The notes: generated from the sequence alone by a model not told the origin. Positions 22,909-36,051 are shown, counted from the stretch's first letter. The stretch: DNA of 64,000 bases from Steromphala cineraria (GCA_916613615.1 OU744725.1:71053368-71117367), one strand, 5' to 3'. Numbers and translations: made by a program.

Positions 22909-25159
22909 TAGGGCTTAAAGCTTACTCACAGGTAAATGCAAGTTAGATATAAGAGTTACATTGTGATGACATCAGACTTTCCCCCTACCAATTGAAGAAA
23001 CAGAACAAAAGACGTTCATTTCGACCTAATCTAGAGGATATGATGTATCATTTTGTGGTGATGTGCCCTATTTGATTTGTATATGTTCTTTTCTTTCAAC
23101 AAAGGGAACATTTTGAGTTTTTGTCTTTATTGTGGTTGTCAAACTGTGGTCTTGTTCGCTACTTTAATATTTAATGTAGATTAAATGTTGTGTCAATTGG
23201 TATTTTGAAAAAGTTCTGAGTGATAAATTATGTCAATATGGTAATCTAGTAAACACCTTTATAAGCAAGTTATGATAATGCCTTAAGTAATTAAGGGTTT
23301 GAGGACAAGTTTAAGTTTTTTTCAAGAAGTTTGGGAAGTGACCATATCTGCAATCTCAATCTATGTTTTTAAAGCAATAATGTGTCGCTGAATTGTATTT
23401 TGTATTTTCATTTTCGATTTGAACTGAACGTAGTAAAATTGTGTTTCGTATGATGATGTTATTTTAACTTAATAAACTAGACTTGTGATTCGATTTTGTT
23501 TGAGATAGCACTATATACATTATTAATCGTTCACGCTTTCAGTTTAAAGATATACATTTAAGTACATGTATCTTTCAATTCCAAAAACAGGTTTTCCATT
23601 GGTTTCAACTATATCATTATATAATTGAAAATACATGTAGCTACAACAGACTACAGATCAGTCAATTTTCTAGACAGTTAGGCGTACAAAAAGTAGTTTA
23701 ATTCTGCATACGACAATGAAAACCTTTGTTCTTGGAACTTGAAATCATATGACTGTCAACTCTCAATCAGTTGTGTGATTTGCAACATCTACTTTTACGA
23801 TAACGTCTTTCAAAGAGTGATGACAGCATTTATTTCTAGATCTCTTTAACTTAATAATTGTAAGCTTCCTCACTAAATCTTTGAAACATAATAACCCGAT
23901 TTATTTTCCTTGATACCCTCTATGGTCTTTCTCTTGTACTTCTCTTACCTAGACCAATCATGAGCTGAATTAAAGTTATAACTGAATGAGAACGACATGC
24001 AGTCTTCAATGTTTATATGAATTTTTGGGCAAATGTCAGACCAACTAACCATTTTTCATTTACTTATTTTTGAATATAAGTTTATAAGAGAAAGGAGAAG
24101 GGGATTTGAATATTGAAACTGAAGAATAAAATGCTTCATTTGGTTATTGGCAAACTAATGGTAAATTTGCTAACTACTTCACAGGATGGATTGTATAACC
24201 AACCTCTTTCCCATGATCTTATCTCAAATACTTGGGGTAGTTCAGGTACAACTTTGAGCGTACTAGGTGTGTCTGTATATGGCATTCGTAAAATTGCAAT
24301 ATATTATACATAAACGCATTTTAGACTTCGGATATATAAACAGTCAACAAATAAAGGTTTATAAACAAATTCATTTAAACAATGTTAAGTTTTTCTATAC
24401 TATATTTCTATTTTTATATTTATATTCTAGTCTTTTTTGGCAGACTGTTTACCCGAACTTGATTTTGCATGTTTACATCATTTATGAAGATATATGTAAA
24501 ACTTGTTTCTTTTCTGTGTTTATATCGTTTATAACTTATTATTGGAAATCATAAGTAGTTGCCTTTTTCATCATAAACATCTTAAGTTGGTTCATTTGCT
24601 TGAACTAGAAATCCTTGATCTCAGGTAGATAAGATGTAACCATCCACTTTAATGGTATTATCAAGACAGATGGATTTGGGATCTTTATTGTGTTGGAGCA
24701 TCTTATGTTTCATTACGTTTAATTTCTTTTCTCTCAAAGAACGGTATTGATATCATCAATATTGATTTAACAAAATGAGAAAGTTTGTTTTCAGAGAGAT
24801 TTGTATCAGATTCGGAATAAGCTGAATGACGTCAACATATTGATTGCTGTTTGTATGAAAGCAATTAAGCAAGAGGCGACGAATTTCATCATTTGGTGAG
24901 GTGTTATTGCAAATACTGATTACTTTGCTAACGGATTTCTTTCAAACAATTGACAGCAATCCCCATGACCAGCCTTATAGAGAGATGGTGAATCCTGATC
25001 ATCCTGATCTGAACTTAAGTCAAGATATTCTTGTCTACAGGAGGAAATACTGCTGGAATAGACTTCATCAACATCTTTAAACACTCTGCAGATATGCTCG
25101 TGTTGCACCTAGAATTATGTTTTAATATTATTTTAGAAAACTATTATTTTCCTAAACCA
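22909..25159. other. No gene recognised
   Basis: Only short chance ORFs. A small frame at 24920-25108 (minus) is discussed under rejected items. Confidence 0.5.
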
Positions 25160-26060
25160 TAGTCCACCGGTTTGATAGTACCAATTTATAAGAAAGGGTC
25201 ATTATTATAGGGTATAACAATACTAAGCATTTTAGGTAAGGTATTTACATCAATCATAAATAAGAGATGAGTAGAATGGGCAAATTACATATTTAAAAAA
25301 AATCACAAGCTGGCTATAGGAAAGGATATAGCACTACTGATAACATATTTGTTTAACATTAAATAATAAAAAAATACTTAAATCATAAGGGACAGATCTT
25401 TAAGCTTTATTTGTAGAGTTTCCCAAGGCGTTTGATTCAGTTTATAGAGGCAAATTATGGAATCTCCTGGATGATTGCAAGATGGGAAAACTACTGCGAA
25501 GTATTAATGAATAAAAAATCTGTATAAAAAAGTTATCAGACCATTTTGTGAGCAAGCTAGGTGTGAAATTGCATATTCAGCCCGTTCCTATTTTAATTTT
25601 TTATACATGAATTAGCAACCCAATTCCAAGAAAACTGTTTAAACGGTATACAACTACAACTGTATACAACTAGTATTCGCTGATGACATCATTTAGTTTT
25701 CAAGTACCATTAAAGGGTTATCAAAAGAGATCTTGGTTAATTTGTGATTTGGTCAATACACAAATCACAGGCATCAATGCAAGCAACGAAAATATTGTTG
25801 GTATACTTGAATACAAATATATATTTTGAGTTACTTGTCTTTCAATATATTTTTCAAAATATTTGACACACGAAAAAAACCCAAAGTGGTTATATGGTGC
25901 AGAAGTGTGGGTCTTTAAATCACTTGATGTTGTAGAAAAACTTCCTTTGTATGCTTTTAAGATATTCTAGGTGCAAGCACAGCCACGTCTAATGGTATGG
26001 TTTATGGAGAATGTGGACGACCCTATTATATATTGGTACTGGTAAAGACTGCTAACATTG
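25160..26060 (+). pseudogene. Decayed non-LTR reverse transcriptase
   Basis: RT motifs appear in order in shifting frames: PIYKKGS near 25180, AGYRKG-like residues near 25315, FPKAFDSVYRGKLWNLL (25418-25470), FADDI (25676-25690), INASNENIV near 25780, and YGAEVWGFKSLDVVEKLPL (25893-25950) followed by FMVYGE-type residues near 26000. This order matches the RT and C-terminal region of LINEs of the type with a YGSEIWG motif. Many stops and shifts make it inactive. Target boundaries are not visible. Confidence 0.7.
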
Positions 26061-28669
26061 TCGTTTGCAGATAACCTAGGAAATGTTACGATATAATGTT
26101 ACTTCAGTGTATATGACACACACGGTAAACATAAGTGGGTAAAACACACTGAAAAATTATTTTCCATTTGCTAGGGTAATGCTTTCGTAGTTAATCAAAG
26201 GTCAGCTAGCCTCTCACCTTCTAGCAATTGTTTCTTGTAAAACAATGATAAAAGATTCTATCTATTCAGACCATTACATTTCCGTCTTAACGATAATAAT
26301 CCTCACTAGCAGCTTCCAAAGTGGTGGACCAGATGTGACAGTTGATTGAGCCAGCATCGACTTGAACTAAACATTTAAGATTTATAACTTTACTCCGTAT
26401 AAATCAACAACATACAATAATATCCATACGGTATTCAAAGTCCCTTACATACGAATGTCTTCACACTGATAAGAACTACTCGAGGGAACTGATAACTGTG
26501 CATGTTAAATAAGACTAGGTTACCAGCGGCGAAGGAGCCATGAAAAGGAGCTTTCAGAAGATCAGGAACAGCCGATCAAGTCCGTGTTCCTACCCCGTGC
26601 GGTCCTAGGAACAGGAATCATTAAACTGTCATAACACATGATGGTGTACGTCAATGTGGGACAGACAAGCGGTGTAGTTTGCTGGCTTACTTCTTTAAAG
26701 AAGTTCTCTCACATCTGCAAAAGGCTTTATAACGAACTGTTACCCTGTCACTAACATGTCAGTAGCAAACAGACAGTCTCCAATTATTAAAGACTATGTT
26801 TGCAAAATTGTGGTGAAATAGAAACCAAGTTTCAATGAAAACGTTTAACACAAAGTTGATATTAAGGGCTTTGAAATAGGGCAAAATATAATTGTGCGTA
26901 GCATGGACGTCATGCTGTCGAGTCAAGAGGATGTCTTCGTGACGACAGGTTGTGATTTGGGAAAAATGCGTTTTGAGGATGAGGGCAGATTGGAAAAGAA
27001 GAGGGATATGTTTTGAAGCAGCAAAGGGGTTTTTGGTGGAGCAAGTTGTACATTTATGGAGTGGGTATAGAGGGCGATGGGGTGAAGGAGGAATGCGATA
27101 GGTATGTGTGAGAAGTTTTGTGGAAAGTATGATATGTTGAAAAAGCGTATGACTTGATCTGCCTCTGTGGGGAAAGAATGAGTTAAGGCCAACTTAAGGG
27201 GGCTGCTGAAGACATTCCTTTTTGCAAGGGTGGTCCTTTTCTATAAATAAGTCATGACATACTGGACGTTTAATGCTTACGGACAAAATGTAAAAATACA
27301 ATTAACCAAAAGGGTTGTTATTGAGTTATGTGTCTAGACAAGCAATTCCTCACGTGGCTAGTAAATACATCGTTCTTTCTCGTGTCTGTTAGATGGAAAT
27401 TTATTGGTCAATCCAAATTCATGGAAAAACGGATGTTCCATTATGCTCGACAGCAATGTTGTGTCTGTCTCTGTCTCATCTGTCATTTGAAGATGAATCA
27501 TTAAGTGCTTAGAAAGCAAACACTATACGCTGATATACATCTTACTTGTAATTACAAGGATTAAGGTTTTTAACTTAAAATTAAGTATTATTTCAATGTA
27601 GTGATATACTTATAAGCGATACTAATTGGGAAAACATGACAGTCTATATGTTTTTTGTGTTAACTTTGTGTCGATTTCAATATTTTATATTGACAAGTTA
27701 TATGATTGTGATTATTTTAAAGTATGCTTACAATTTTTAACTAAGGTTTTTAGAGTTATTTGAAACACTACTAAGTTAAGGGGTTTGATCTAATTTCAAG
27801 AGGATAATTACAAATAAGAGCGTGAGAGTTTGGTGTTTAACGGTTTTTGAACAATATTTCAGTTAATTAACACGTGCATGTTGCCATCCAAAAGAGTAGA
27901 TAGATGATGGAGAAAGGGGTCGAATTCAAGTGCAAATGATATCAAAAAAAGGTACTGTATTTGTTTCATCAGTCGTTCCTATTATCGCTTAATATATATA
28001 TAATCACTGGATTTCATTATTTAATCAATATCTTTATTGAATAATTATAAAGATATTTGTCTTAAAGTTGTTCAAATAGGATTTCAGATACATATATTCA
28101 ACCTGAATAAACACGTTCTGGCAAGATAACCAAAATGTGATAAAGTTATCGTATTTACATTGCATGTAAGTATTTTATTTGTGTAAAGGATACTTATACA
28201 AAACTTAAATGTATCTGATAAAAGATATCTAGAAGACATGCCCGGGCATTTGTGATACACGATCTTATTTATATCCGTTGGCATAACATTTACACAAACT
28301 TTAGTTGACAGTAGTCATATACAGCCATGCAAATAGAGAAGGGTGAAAAGAGAATTTTAGGCATCTTTCTTCACAAGCCTGTCATATCAGATGATCATTT
28401 GTTATGGGTCTTTTCCCTAAACGATTCCATTGTTACTATCGTGTGTGACCTGACACGCCTCTGAAGTACTGTTAACATCTCTGTGAAATCTGGGAGATAT
28501 AGTTGTTGAGTAGTATATTATCTACTCGACATTTCATAATACTTCTTAAGGATAGAGTGTAGAGTTTACAGCTCAAAGCTTACATAAATCTTGATTAAAA
28601 AGAAATATTTGTAAATTCATCTAAAATCATATGGCTGATACAATCTTAGAATTTGAAAGATGAACAAAC
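26061..28669. other. No gene recognised; one C-poor block
   Basis: Short ORFs only. 26935-27130 is strikingly poor in C on the plus strand. The family B solo end lies at 27148. Confidence 0.5.
27148..27180. mobile_element. MITE family B, solo end
   Basis: GTATGACTTGATCTGCCTCT then GTGGGGAAAGAATG matches only the outer part of the family B end. Confidence 0.6.
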
Positions 28670-31228
28670 TTGTGTCTTTCAATTCATGGTGTCTTAGTAA
28701 AATTGGTCGCAATATACAGGCCACCCACATCCACCAGATGTCGCCAGTCCGACGTTGTGAGTGAACTATCCAGGCTAATGGAACTAGTTACCTGTACTAA
28801 CCACCATCTCATAATAACAGGTGACTTCAACATACACGTTGATAAACTTGACAATCCACTAGCAGAACAGTTCTTGGACATTTTATACACATCTGGGTTA
28901 ACTCAGCACATCAGTGAAGCTACGCACAAGAGTGGCCACACTCTTGACTTAGTAATCACCAAAACTGAGGACAACATAATATCTTCTTCGATTGTGGTGG
29001 ACCACGGCTTATCCGATCATAGCAGTGTTTTCTGCGATTGGCAAATCCAGAAACCTGGTCCGCTAAGAAAACAGTTGTCTTACAGGAAAACACGTGCAAT
29101 AGACGTGACCTCCTTCAGTGAAGATCTACAAACCACTCTAACGGATATAAACATCCAAGGAATTAATTCTACTGATGATAAAGCTGCTGCATACAACAAG
29201 GCTCTGACCGAGGTCCTCGATCAGCATGCACCACTGAGGTCTTCAACCATAGTGATAAGACCGAAGTGTGCCTGGATGACCACTGACATTTTCAGTGCTA
29301 AACATGAACGTCGATGCGCAGAAAGGAAATGGCGATCAACAGGATTGATTGTGCACAGACAAATGTTTCAACTTTGTAGGAACAGAGTTAACTCCCTTGT
29401 GCGCCAATCCAAGTTGTCTCATGTAAAGAACCAGGTGGTCGATAACAAAAAAGACACTAGAAAACTCTACCAGATTGTCAAGTCTTTGACTGAAACAAAG
29501 GCTGACTCACAGAATAATGTCTCAAAGGTTGTGTCTGAACAGCGGGCAAATGATATTGCCTCCTTCTTCGTGGACAAAGTGGACAGGATCGTTGACAACA
29601 TAACTGCTTCTGGTCCTGACCAGAATGCCCTGGGACACGATTCCAAATTCGCTGGCACAGAGCTCACCACTTTCAATAGCATAACTGAATGTGGTGTAAG
29701 TAAGATAATTCAATCCGCACCAAACAAGACAAGTTCACAGGATCCCATTCCTACATGGCTTCTCAAGCAGTGCCTTTCTGCTGTTGCCTCTCCAGCATCC
29801 TCTGTTATAAACTCATCCTTAGAGTCCGGTGTGTTCCCAAAGTGCTTCAAAGAGGCAATTGTGATCCCAATTCTCAAGAAACCGTCACTGGACCCTGATG
29901 TTCTTAAAAACTTTCGTCCAGTTTCTAACCTTAGTTTCCTTTCTAAAATCATGGAAAAAGTTGTTCTATCTGAACTTCAATCACACATCATTGATCACGG
30001 ACTTGCTGAAACATTTCAGTCTGCATATAAGCGATCCCATAGCACTGAGACGGCGCTCGTGAGAGTCCAGAATGATATTCTCCGAGCTATGGACCGTAAG
30101 GAGATCATTCTTCTCGTCCTCCTCGACCTTTCCGCCGCCTTTGACTCCATATGTCACGACATCCTCCTGTCAAGGTTACATCACACTTTCGGAATTTCTG
30201 GCACAGTTCTGGCCTGGATTGACTCATACCTACGCAACAGATGGATGCGCGTGCAAGTTGATGGTGTAACATCAGCCTCTAAGAAGGTGAAACATGGTGT
30301 TCCCCAAGGATCCGTGTTGGGTCCTGTCTTATTTACGTGCTATATTCAACCTCTAGGGAATATCATCAGAAGTCATTCTCTTGACTTCCATGGCTACGCT
30401 GACGACCAACAGCTGTATGTAGCAGTCAAGCCATCCAGTGTTAGAACAGGAATCTGCAACATACAAAACTGCATAAGCGACATCCACGACTGGATGTCTG
30501 CTAACTATCTACAACTGAACAAGGACAAAACAGAGTTCATAGTGTTCGGAACTCACCAACAACTTGACAAGATTCCTGACACCCTCAACCTGTCTGTGGA
30601 CGAGAGCTGTGTTTATCCTGCTACAAGTGTCAAGAATCTTGGCGTGTTTATGGACAGAACCATGTCAGGTAAATCACAGGCACTCAACACAGCCAAGGTA
30701 GCCAACTTCCAAATCTCTAACATCGGCAAGATCCGTAAGTTCTTAGACAACGAAACTTGCAAAATCCTGGTTCAATCCCAAGTAGCAAGCAGACTGGACT
30801 ACTGTAACTCTCTTGTTTGTGGTTCTAGTCTGATCTCCCACCTGCAGAGAGTTCAAAACAAGGCTGCTCGTGTTGTCTCCCGCACCAGACAGGACTCCCA
30901 TATAACGCCGGTACTAAAACAGTTACACTGGTTGCCTATCAGAAACCGGATCAGTTTCAAGTTGCTGGTACTGACATACAGTGCACTCTATGTCGATTCA
31001 TCGCCTGTGTACATCAAAGACCTGCTCTCGGTCTACCAGCCAACTAGAACTCTCCGCTCTGCACAGAAAGAACAACTGGTTGTTCCTGCAATAACAACTA
31101 AGTCAGGAGAGAGAGCTTTTTCTGTGGCAGCTCCCACTCTGTGGAACAGTGTTCCTATCAACATCAGGAACAGTGACACTCTGCAAACATTCAAGAACAG
31201 GCTAAAAACATTCCTATTTGCATCCTGA
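28670..31228 (+). CDS. Non-LTR retrotransposon endonuclease / reverse transcriptase (5'-truncated, 852 aa)
   Basis: One uninterrupted frame encodes the C-terminal half of an AP-like endonuclease followed by a reverse transcriptase. Endonuclease landmarks are YRPP (16-19), GDFN (51-54) and SDHS (115-118). The RT has FRPVSNLSFLSKIMEK (415-430), LDLSAAFD (485-492), GVPQGSVLGP (543-552) and the catalytic YADD (576-579). The C terminus has LWNSVP and ends TFKNRLKTFLF, as in CR1/L2/Rex-like LINEs. The N-terminal endonuclease residues are absent and a TGA lies three codons upstream of the TTG used as the nominal start, so the copy is 5'-truncated and not autonomous. The product would nick target DNA and prime reverse transcription. 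Lack of internal stops suggests recent insertion. Confidence 0.9.
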   Translation: MCLSIHGVLVKLVAIYRPPTSTRCRQSDVVSELSRLMELVTCTNHHLIITGDFNIHVDKLDNPLAEQFLDILYTSGLTQHISEATHKSGHTLDLVITKTEDNIISSSIVVDHGLSDHSSVFCDWQIQKPGPLRKQLSYRKTRAIDVTSFSEDLQTTLTDINIQGINSTDDKAAAYNKALTEVLDQHAPLRSSTIVIRPKCAWMTTDIFSAKHERRCAERKWRSTGLIVHRQMFQLCRNRVNSLVRQSKLSHVKNQVVDNKKDTRKLYQIVKSLTETKADSQNNVSKVVSEQRANDIASFFVDKVDRIVDNITASGPDQNALGHDSKFAGTELTTFNSITECGVSKIIQSAPNKTSSQDPIPTWLLKQCLSAVASPASSVINSSLESGVFPKCFKEAIVIPILKKPSLDPDVLKNFRPVSNLSFLSKIMEKVVLSELQSHIIDHGLAETFQSAYKRSHSTETALVRVQNDILRAMDRKEIILLVLLDLSAAFDSICHDILLSRLHHTFGISGTVLAWIDSYLRNRWMRVQVDGVTSASKKVKHGVPQGSVLGPVLFTCYIQPLGNIIRSHSLDFHGYADDQQLYVAVKPSSVRTGICNIQNCISDIHDWMSANYLQLNKDKTEFIVFGTHQQLDKIPDTLNLSVDESCVYPATSVKNLGVFMDRTMSGKSQALNTAKVANFQISNIGKIRKFLDNETCKILVQSQVASRLDYCNSLVCGSSLISHLQRVQNKAARVVSRTRQDSHITPVLKQLHWLPIRNRISFKLLVLTYSALYVDSSPVYIKDLLSVYQPTRTLRSAQKEQLVVPAITTKSGERAFSVAAPTLWNSVPINIRNSDTLQTFKNRLKTFLFAS

Positions 31229-31369
31229 GTTCAATCTGCCCAATCTGCTACCTGTGACTTTTATTTTAACCATTTAAAACAAAAAAAACCAATTTTTTTA
31301 ACCCTCACTACTTCTGTGAAGCACCGTTGAGCAGCTTCTCCTAGCTGGAATTAGGGGCTATATAAACTA

Positions 31370-31392
31370 ATTATTATTATTATTATTATTAT
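31370..31392. repeat. (ATT)n microsatellite, LINE tail
   Basis: About seven ATT units terminate the LINE copy. Confidence 0.9.
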
Positions 31393-34300
31393 GACTGCCA
31401 CTGTCCGGGCGGAATGAGAAGGCGTACTTTCCATAATAGTCAACTTCTTATTTCAAGTTGAAACTGTATATTATTCTGTCAAATGAGTGAAAATAAGCAT
31501 GGACTCTTTATAACCAAAATCTTTTTCTCTTGCGCAACATTGTATAAATGATGAAAGTTTAAAACGTCATCTATAAATTATGCTAAATGAAATGCTTATC
31601 ATTTGATGTTGCTGAACTTTGGCAAGGGTTATCATTATTACATGACGATCTGTCGATTCCTAAGTATTTAATTATGTTTAGTTCGGGGCTAAAAGATAAA
31701 TAATTTTAGATCCATGCATCAATTATAATAACATCAAACACTGATAAATGAGCATAGGTCTTGATTAACACTCCTAAAGATTTGTTTGTTTAAGAATTTG
31801 CGAACGGGAGTTTCGGCGGTGAGCGAGTTATGAGCCATGTCTGAATCATACACTCCAATATATAGAAAGTTATGATAGCACATGATAAAAGTGCAGATTA
31901 ATATGTCTTAATGAATTGCACGGTTTAAATTCTGCATGATGACATTAAATGGACCACTACATTCAAAATTGTGACTTCATTCATTATAACACCACATTGT
32001 TTCCAACCGACAGCAACGTTTTTAATAACCTTGTTAACTATTTAACATGCAGTTCTCAATTATCATTTTATCATTTATTACATTGATTATAGCACATAAA
32101 AGTGATAATATTCTAAACCGCCTGGCAAAAGAAAGTACACACCACAGTTTGTTCCAATTTACTTGATATCTCAGAAAGACATGGTGTGTGGCATGTTAAT
32201 AATAACCGATATTTGCAGAAGTTTGAACAAAATCATCGGTATCTGCTTGATATTTTCTTTTAAAAAATTGTTAAATATAGGCAGGAGTACGAAATAGAAT
32301 TTCCATAATCATGACCCCTACGTTTGAAATGTTGTCAATATGTTAAAACTAGGCGCGTTCATTGATTTTCACATATGATATGTTTTTTTTGTTGAAAATA
32401 ATTTGTGTCAAATATCATCAAATATGTCAATTAATTTTTGAAAAATTATAAAGTAAAATTTCATTTTTTAATTCAAATAAAACAAAACAACGCTATCTGT
32501 ATTATCTGATGGAAATAGCAACTCTTGTTATTATTATCAGTTTGAGAATACGACATAAAAAACTCGCAATATTTGAATTTATTGTATATATTCGACACAT
32601 TATAAACTCAACTGAAATGTCCACTTTTTTTCGCCGGTCAGTTCATTGATTTTGTCAGATAGGTGTTATTACTTCCGCCGTGCAGCACTTCACACTCGGC
32701 TAATTGGTTGTTAAAGATAGTTTATGACTGTTATGTCTGTATCAGTTGTCAGTAGGAAGACTGTTATATTTGTTTGAAGACGCTGTTGATTGGATAACTC
32801 TTCAAGGCCCTCAAGATAATAGCGTTGACATTTATTAGGGATTCAGACAAGGACAACATCACAAACTTCCTGTGAAATAACCGTTTTAAAACATGATTAA
32901 ACAGGAAATTTCATTGAAATGCATTATGGTAATTGAAATATTGTCGTTTGCTTATCCGCAACTTCGAAATTCTGAGTTAGTTGAAATTAGAACTTGAAAA
33001 CGATGACCCACTTATCAATTTTATTGGAAAATAAATCAGTTAAAGTTATGATTTGTTACTTTTTAGATTTGAGTCAAAGATTCATAACGTCAGAACATCG
33101 TTCGATGACGCTAGATCATTGAGTAATTAGTCAAATATTTTTTTACATGTGTCTGAAAACACGATTGATTTTCGATTATTGATCCCAGTATTTCACCGGA
33201 TATCAAATAATGATTAAGGATTCTAAAATTATGATACATAGTTTATATAAACTTGGTCTGTTTGACATGAACAAACCTGCTCACCATTTACGTCACTGAT
33301 TCTATTCCAAAGCTTAAGATCAGGGAGATCAGGTGAAACGGATTTAAAGGATTAGAGAAATAACGGGAAGATATTGACATATTAAATCCTCTTCTTGAGT
33401 GTTTAAAGAACAATAGCAATGAAATCTTATTTATGGCAAGGAGCAATGCTGATAGAACAATATCGTAGCTGTGAACAATAATCTCTTCTTAATCAGGTGT
33501 TAACTCTGAACCATGCACGGATCAGGAGACCATTATAGAATATGAGAGAGAGAGAGAGATATTATTTATTACAGTCTCGCCCAATACAATACAAAATACA
33601 AATACATAAAATATAAAAACCTTTTTTTTATCATACTGGCCACCCAAAAGGGTTACGGGAGACCTTTTCCATAAAATATACATTAAATAAACAACACAAC
33701 AACAAAATACACGTTGAAATCTGCTTTGTGTTTGAAGTTCAGAATAAAATGGAAGAAAACCATTATATGTCAATTATGTATGTCATAGTTCAACTTCATC
33801 CTGTCAAATTGAAATAGTACTCTTCAAAGTTAAAGATGTCCTAAAGATGATCAAAGCATTTAATTTTACCTCCGGCCATGGGAGATTCTTGTCATATTTC
33901 AAAGAACATTCTTCACAGGAAGTTTGCAATTACTTGATGTTTGAAGCACATGTGGGTTAGTGCTTCATATGACATATACACCTGAAGTGTTGTGAAGTCA
34001 ATAAATAGGCAAGGGAGCCTTATTCTTACAAGGAGATGGTAAACGAAAATCCACTTACAAAGAAAGCTTTCAATTTAGTGACCTATAACTTTTTATTCAG
34101 ATAATGTATTAACAAATTTAAAAATTAAATTGTGTTTAACCCAGATAAGATCTCAAAGATTAGATATTTTAACAATCGATGTCTGTCCGTAGTAGACATT
34201 CAGTTTGTAGACTTATTTGAACAAGAATTAGAGTTAACGAGAGATTGTTAATAGATCAATATAAATTAATTGATACTAGTTTTTCGGAAAATTTGATCAA

Positions 34301-34756
34301 CCATTAGGTCAGGGCGCCTTCACCCAAAAACCTCTTCTGTTGTTCGCCCGCCTTCAGCACCTGCGTGATTGCTGTCCGGATTAAGGATATCAATCGAATT
34401 GACGTCATGGATAACCTTGAACGATAGGCTTAGTTTACATGCTCATATATCGTTTCGAGAGTGTACAATAAACGTTAATCGGATGGACATGACAAAAAGT
34501 CAATGTTTTTGTTTGAAACATAATAATTCAGGATACAGTAGAAAACGGATATATGGAACTCCAAGGGACTAATGAATTTAGTGCGCTATATCCGGTGTTC
34601 GCTAATCGCGTTTAGCTGTCATATATATATATAGGGCTTTTGATGGGACTTAAAAATTTGTTCACTTTATCCGAGTGTTCGCTATATACGAGTATTGACT
34701 CCCAGATAAGCTGAAAACGGTTGGACATTAAGATGTTGGTATCTCTTAAAATTAGT
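31393..34756. other. No gene recognised
   Basis: AT-rich; contains the GA tract at 33543 and a possible element with weak inverted ends at 32119-32641 (see rejected). Confidence 0.5.
33543..33560. repeat. (GA)n microsatellite
   Basis: About eight GA units, followed by ATTTATTACAGTCTCGCCC and an A-rich stretch that looks like a retroposon tail in reverse orientation (unproven). Confidence 0.7.
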
Positions 34757-34790
34757 ATTCTCTTCCCACAGAGGTAGATCAAGTTATGTC
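34757..34790. mobile_element. MITE family B, solo left end
   Basis: ATTCTCTTCCCACAGAGGTA then GATCAAGTTATG matches the left end of family B and runs into a short (TCTG)n stretch. Confidence 0.6.
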
Positions 34791-35552
34791 TGTCTGTCTG
34801 TCAAATTCTAAATATGGCACGCGGCAATATCAGGGGCTCTGATCATAAATACATGTTTTCAACATTATCATTTACTGACATCGTTAAGTATGACTTGTAA
34901 CGTGTCGTAAATGCTCTACCTTTTAGTAAACATTAGTCTTATTTCAATGTCACCATCGTACTTTACTTTTAATTCGCCAGGCGAGCCCAACGTGAAATTA
35001 AATCTCGTTGGTATTAAAAAAAGTGGATTCTGCGATTATTGAATGCGAAATAATGCTCTTATCGGGAATAAATGGATGACTTTTCTCCATATGAAGATGT
35101 TTTTGATTGAGTCTGTTAACATTTATGAGCGTCTTGAATTGAAATATTTATTTCTATTTTAATATGACATTTAAAGCGAAATCATATTCCACAGTTTAAT
35201 GTGCCAAATTAACCACATGATGACGTAATGCATGTTTGGCTACATCTCTGTTCATTGGTCATTTGATTTGGACACATGTGATTGGCGCGATTTCCCTTTG
35301 ATAATTAGTAAATCAACAGTATTATGGAAAGAATTTCAGCAAAGTTTGAGAAAAAAATACTGACTTTCTGCAGTTACAAAATCAATCTACAGAATCATGG
35401 CAAACCGTCGCTATAGCTAGTTTTTATTGCATATAGTTGTCATTTCAACAACAGTCTCAACCAATCAACACTCTCTATTAAAAAGCAAAATGGCAGATTT
35501 TTAAATATCCCATAAGAACATTGAATATAGATACTCGGAAAGTCTATCTCAT

Positions 35553-35880
35553 AAGGAATCTCAATCTCTCCCCACAGAGGCAGATCTAGTAATAAAATGT
35601 TGATACAATCTTTGTTATATTACGCCGAAATCTGTGGGTTCCGGCAGTTTCCCTTGACGGAAAAAAATTGCACCACAATCCATTTGAATTTCTTTATCAG
35701 ATGACAACGCTTCTCGCATGGAAAGGGTGGTTCATGTCACGATACCCTTGCCATCATTTAGTGCCCAAAATGATGATTTCGGAACAGCGTCGCTGATTGC
35801 ACATCTAACTTTGATTGCCTCCAATCAGGCATCTCCCATTGTATCCCAGAAAGTCGGCGTAATAGAACAGAGGCTTTATT
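35553..35880. mobile_element. MITE family B, interrupted by a palindrome
   Basis: Left end ATCTCTCCCCACAGAGGCAG and interior match 54849-55206. The right side runs to GGCGTAATAGAACAGAGGCT near 35875, then the palindrome at 35883-36051 begins and the outer 30 bp of the end are missing. Confidence 0.8.
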
Positions 35881-35882
35881 TA

Positions 35883-36051
35883 AGAGTAGCCCTAACCATC
35901 ATGTGTTTTGCAATAAAGTATAGTTTTGCCCTGAACTATTATAGTTAAATAACGAGGCCGAGCGAGGCCGTAGGCTGAGTTGTTTGACGTTATAATAGTT
36001 CAGGGCAAAACTATACTTTATTGCAAAACACATGATGGTTAGGGCAACTCT
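35883..36051. repeat. Palindrome with GAGCGAGGCC loop
   Basis: Near-perfect arms of about 61 bp (35883-35943 and 35991-36051), including GCAATAAAGTATAGTTTTGC, flank a GC-rich 47-base loop containing GAGGCCGAGCGAGGCCGTAG. Confidence 0.9.

Larger units (their letters stand above)
28670..31392 (+). mobile_element. CR1/L2-type LINE copy with (ATT)n tail
   Basis: After the stop at 31228 comes a short 3' UTR with GGGGCTATATAAACTAATTA followed by ATT repeats to about 31392. That terminal pattern is characteristic of the CR1/L2 group. The 5' junction lies near 28665-28675, within the endonuclease. I see no clear target-site duplication. Confidence 0.85.

Noticed and set aside
24920..25108. Minus-strand acidic/serine-rich 62-codon ORF
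   Set aside because: No homology recognised, no convincing splice partner; could be chance.
30072..30269. Short ORFs overlapping the LINE frame on both strands
   Set aside because: Shadows of the reverse transcriptase frame.
32119..32641. Possible element with ends GCCTGGCAAAAGAAAGTACA and GTCCACTTTTTTTCGCCGGT
   Set aside because: The inverted ends match only partly and no target duplication is clear.
34580..34690. TTCGCTATAT-type repeat pair near a TATATATA run
   Set aside because: Looks like the end of a known type of dispersed repeat, but the boundaries cannot be set from this copy alone.
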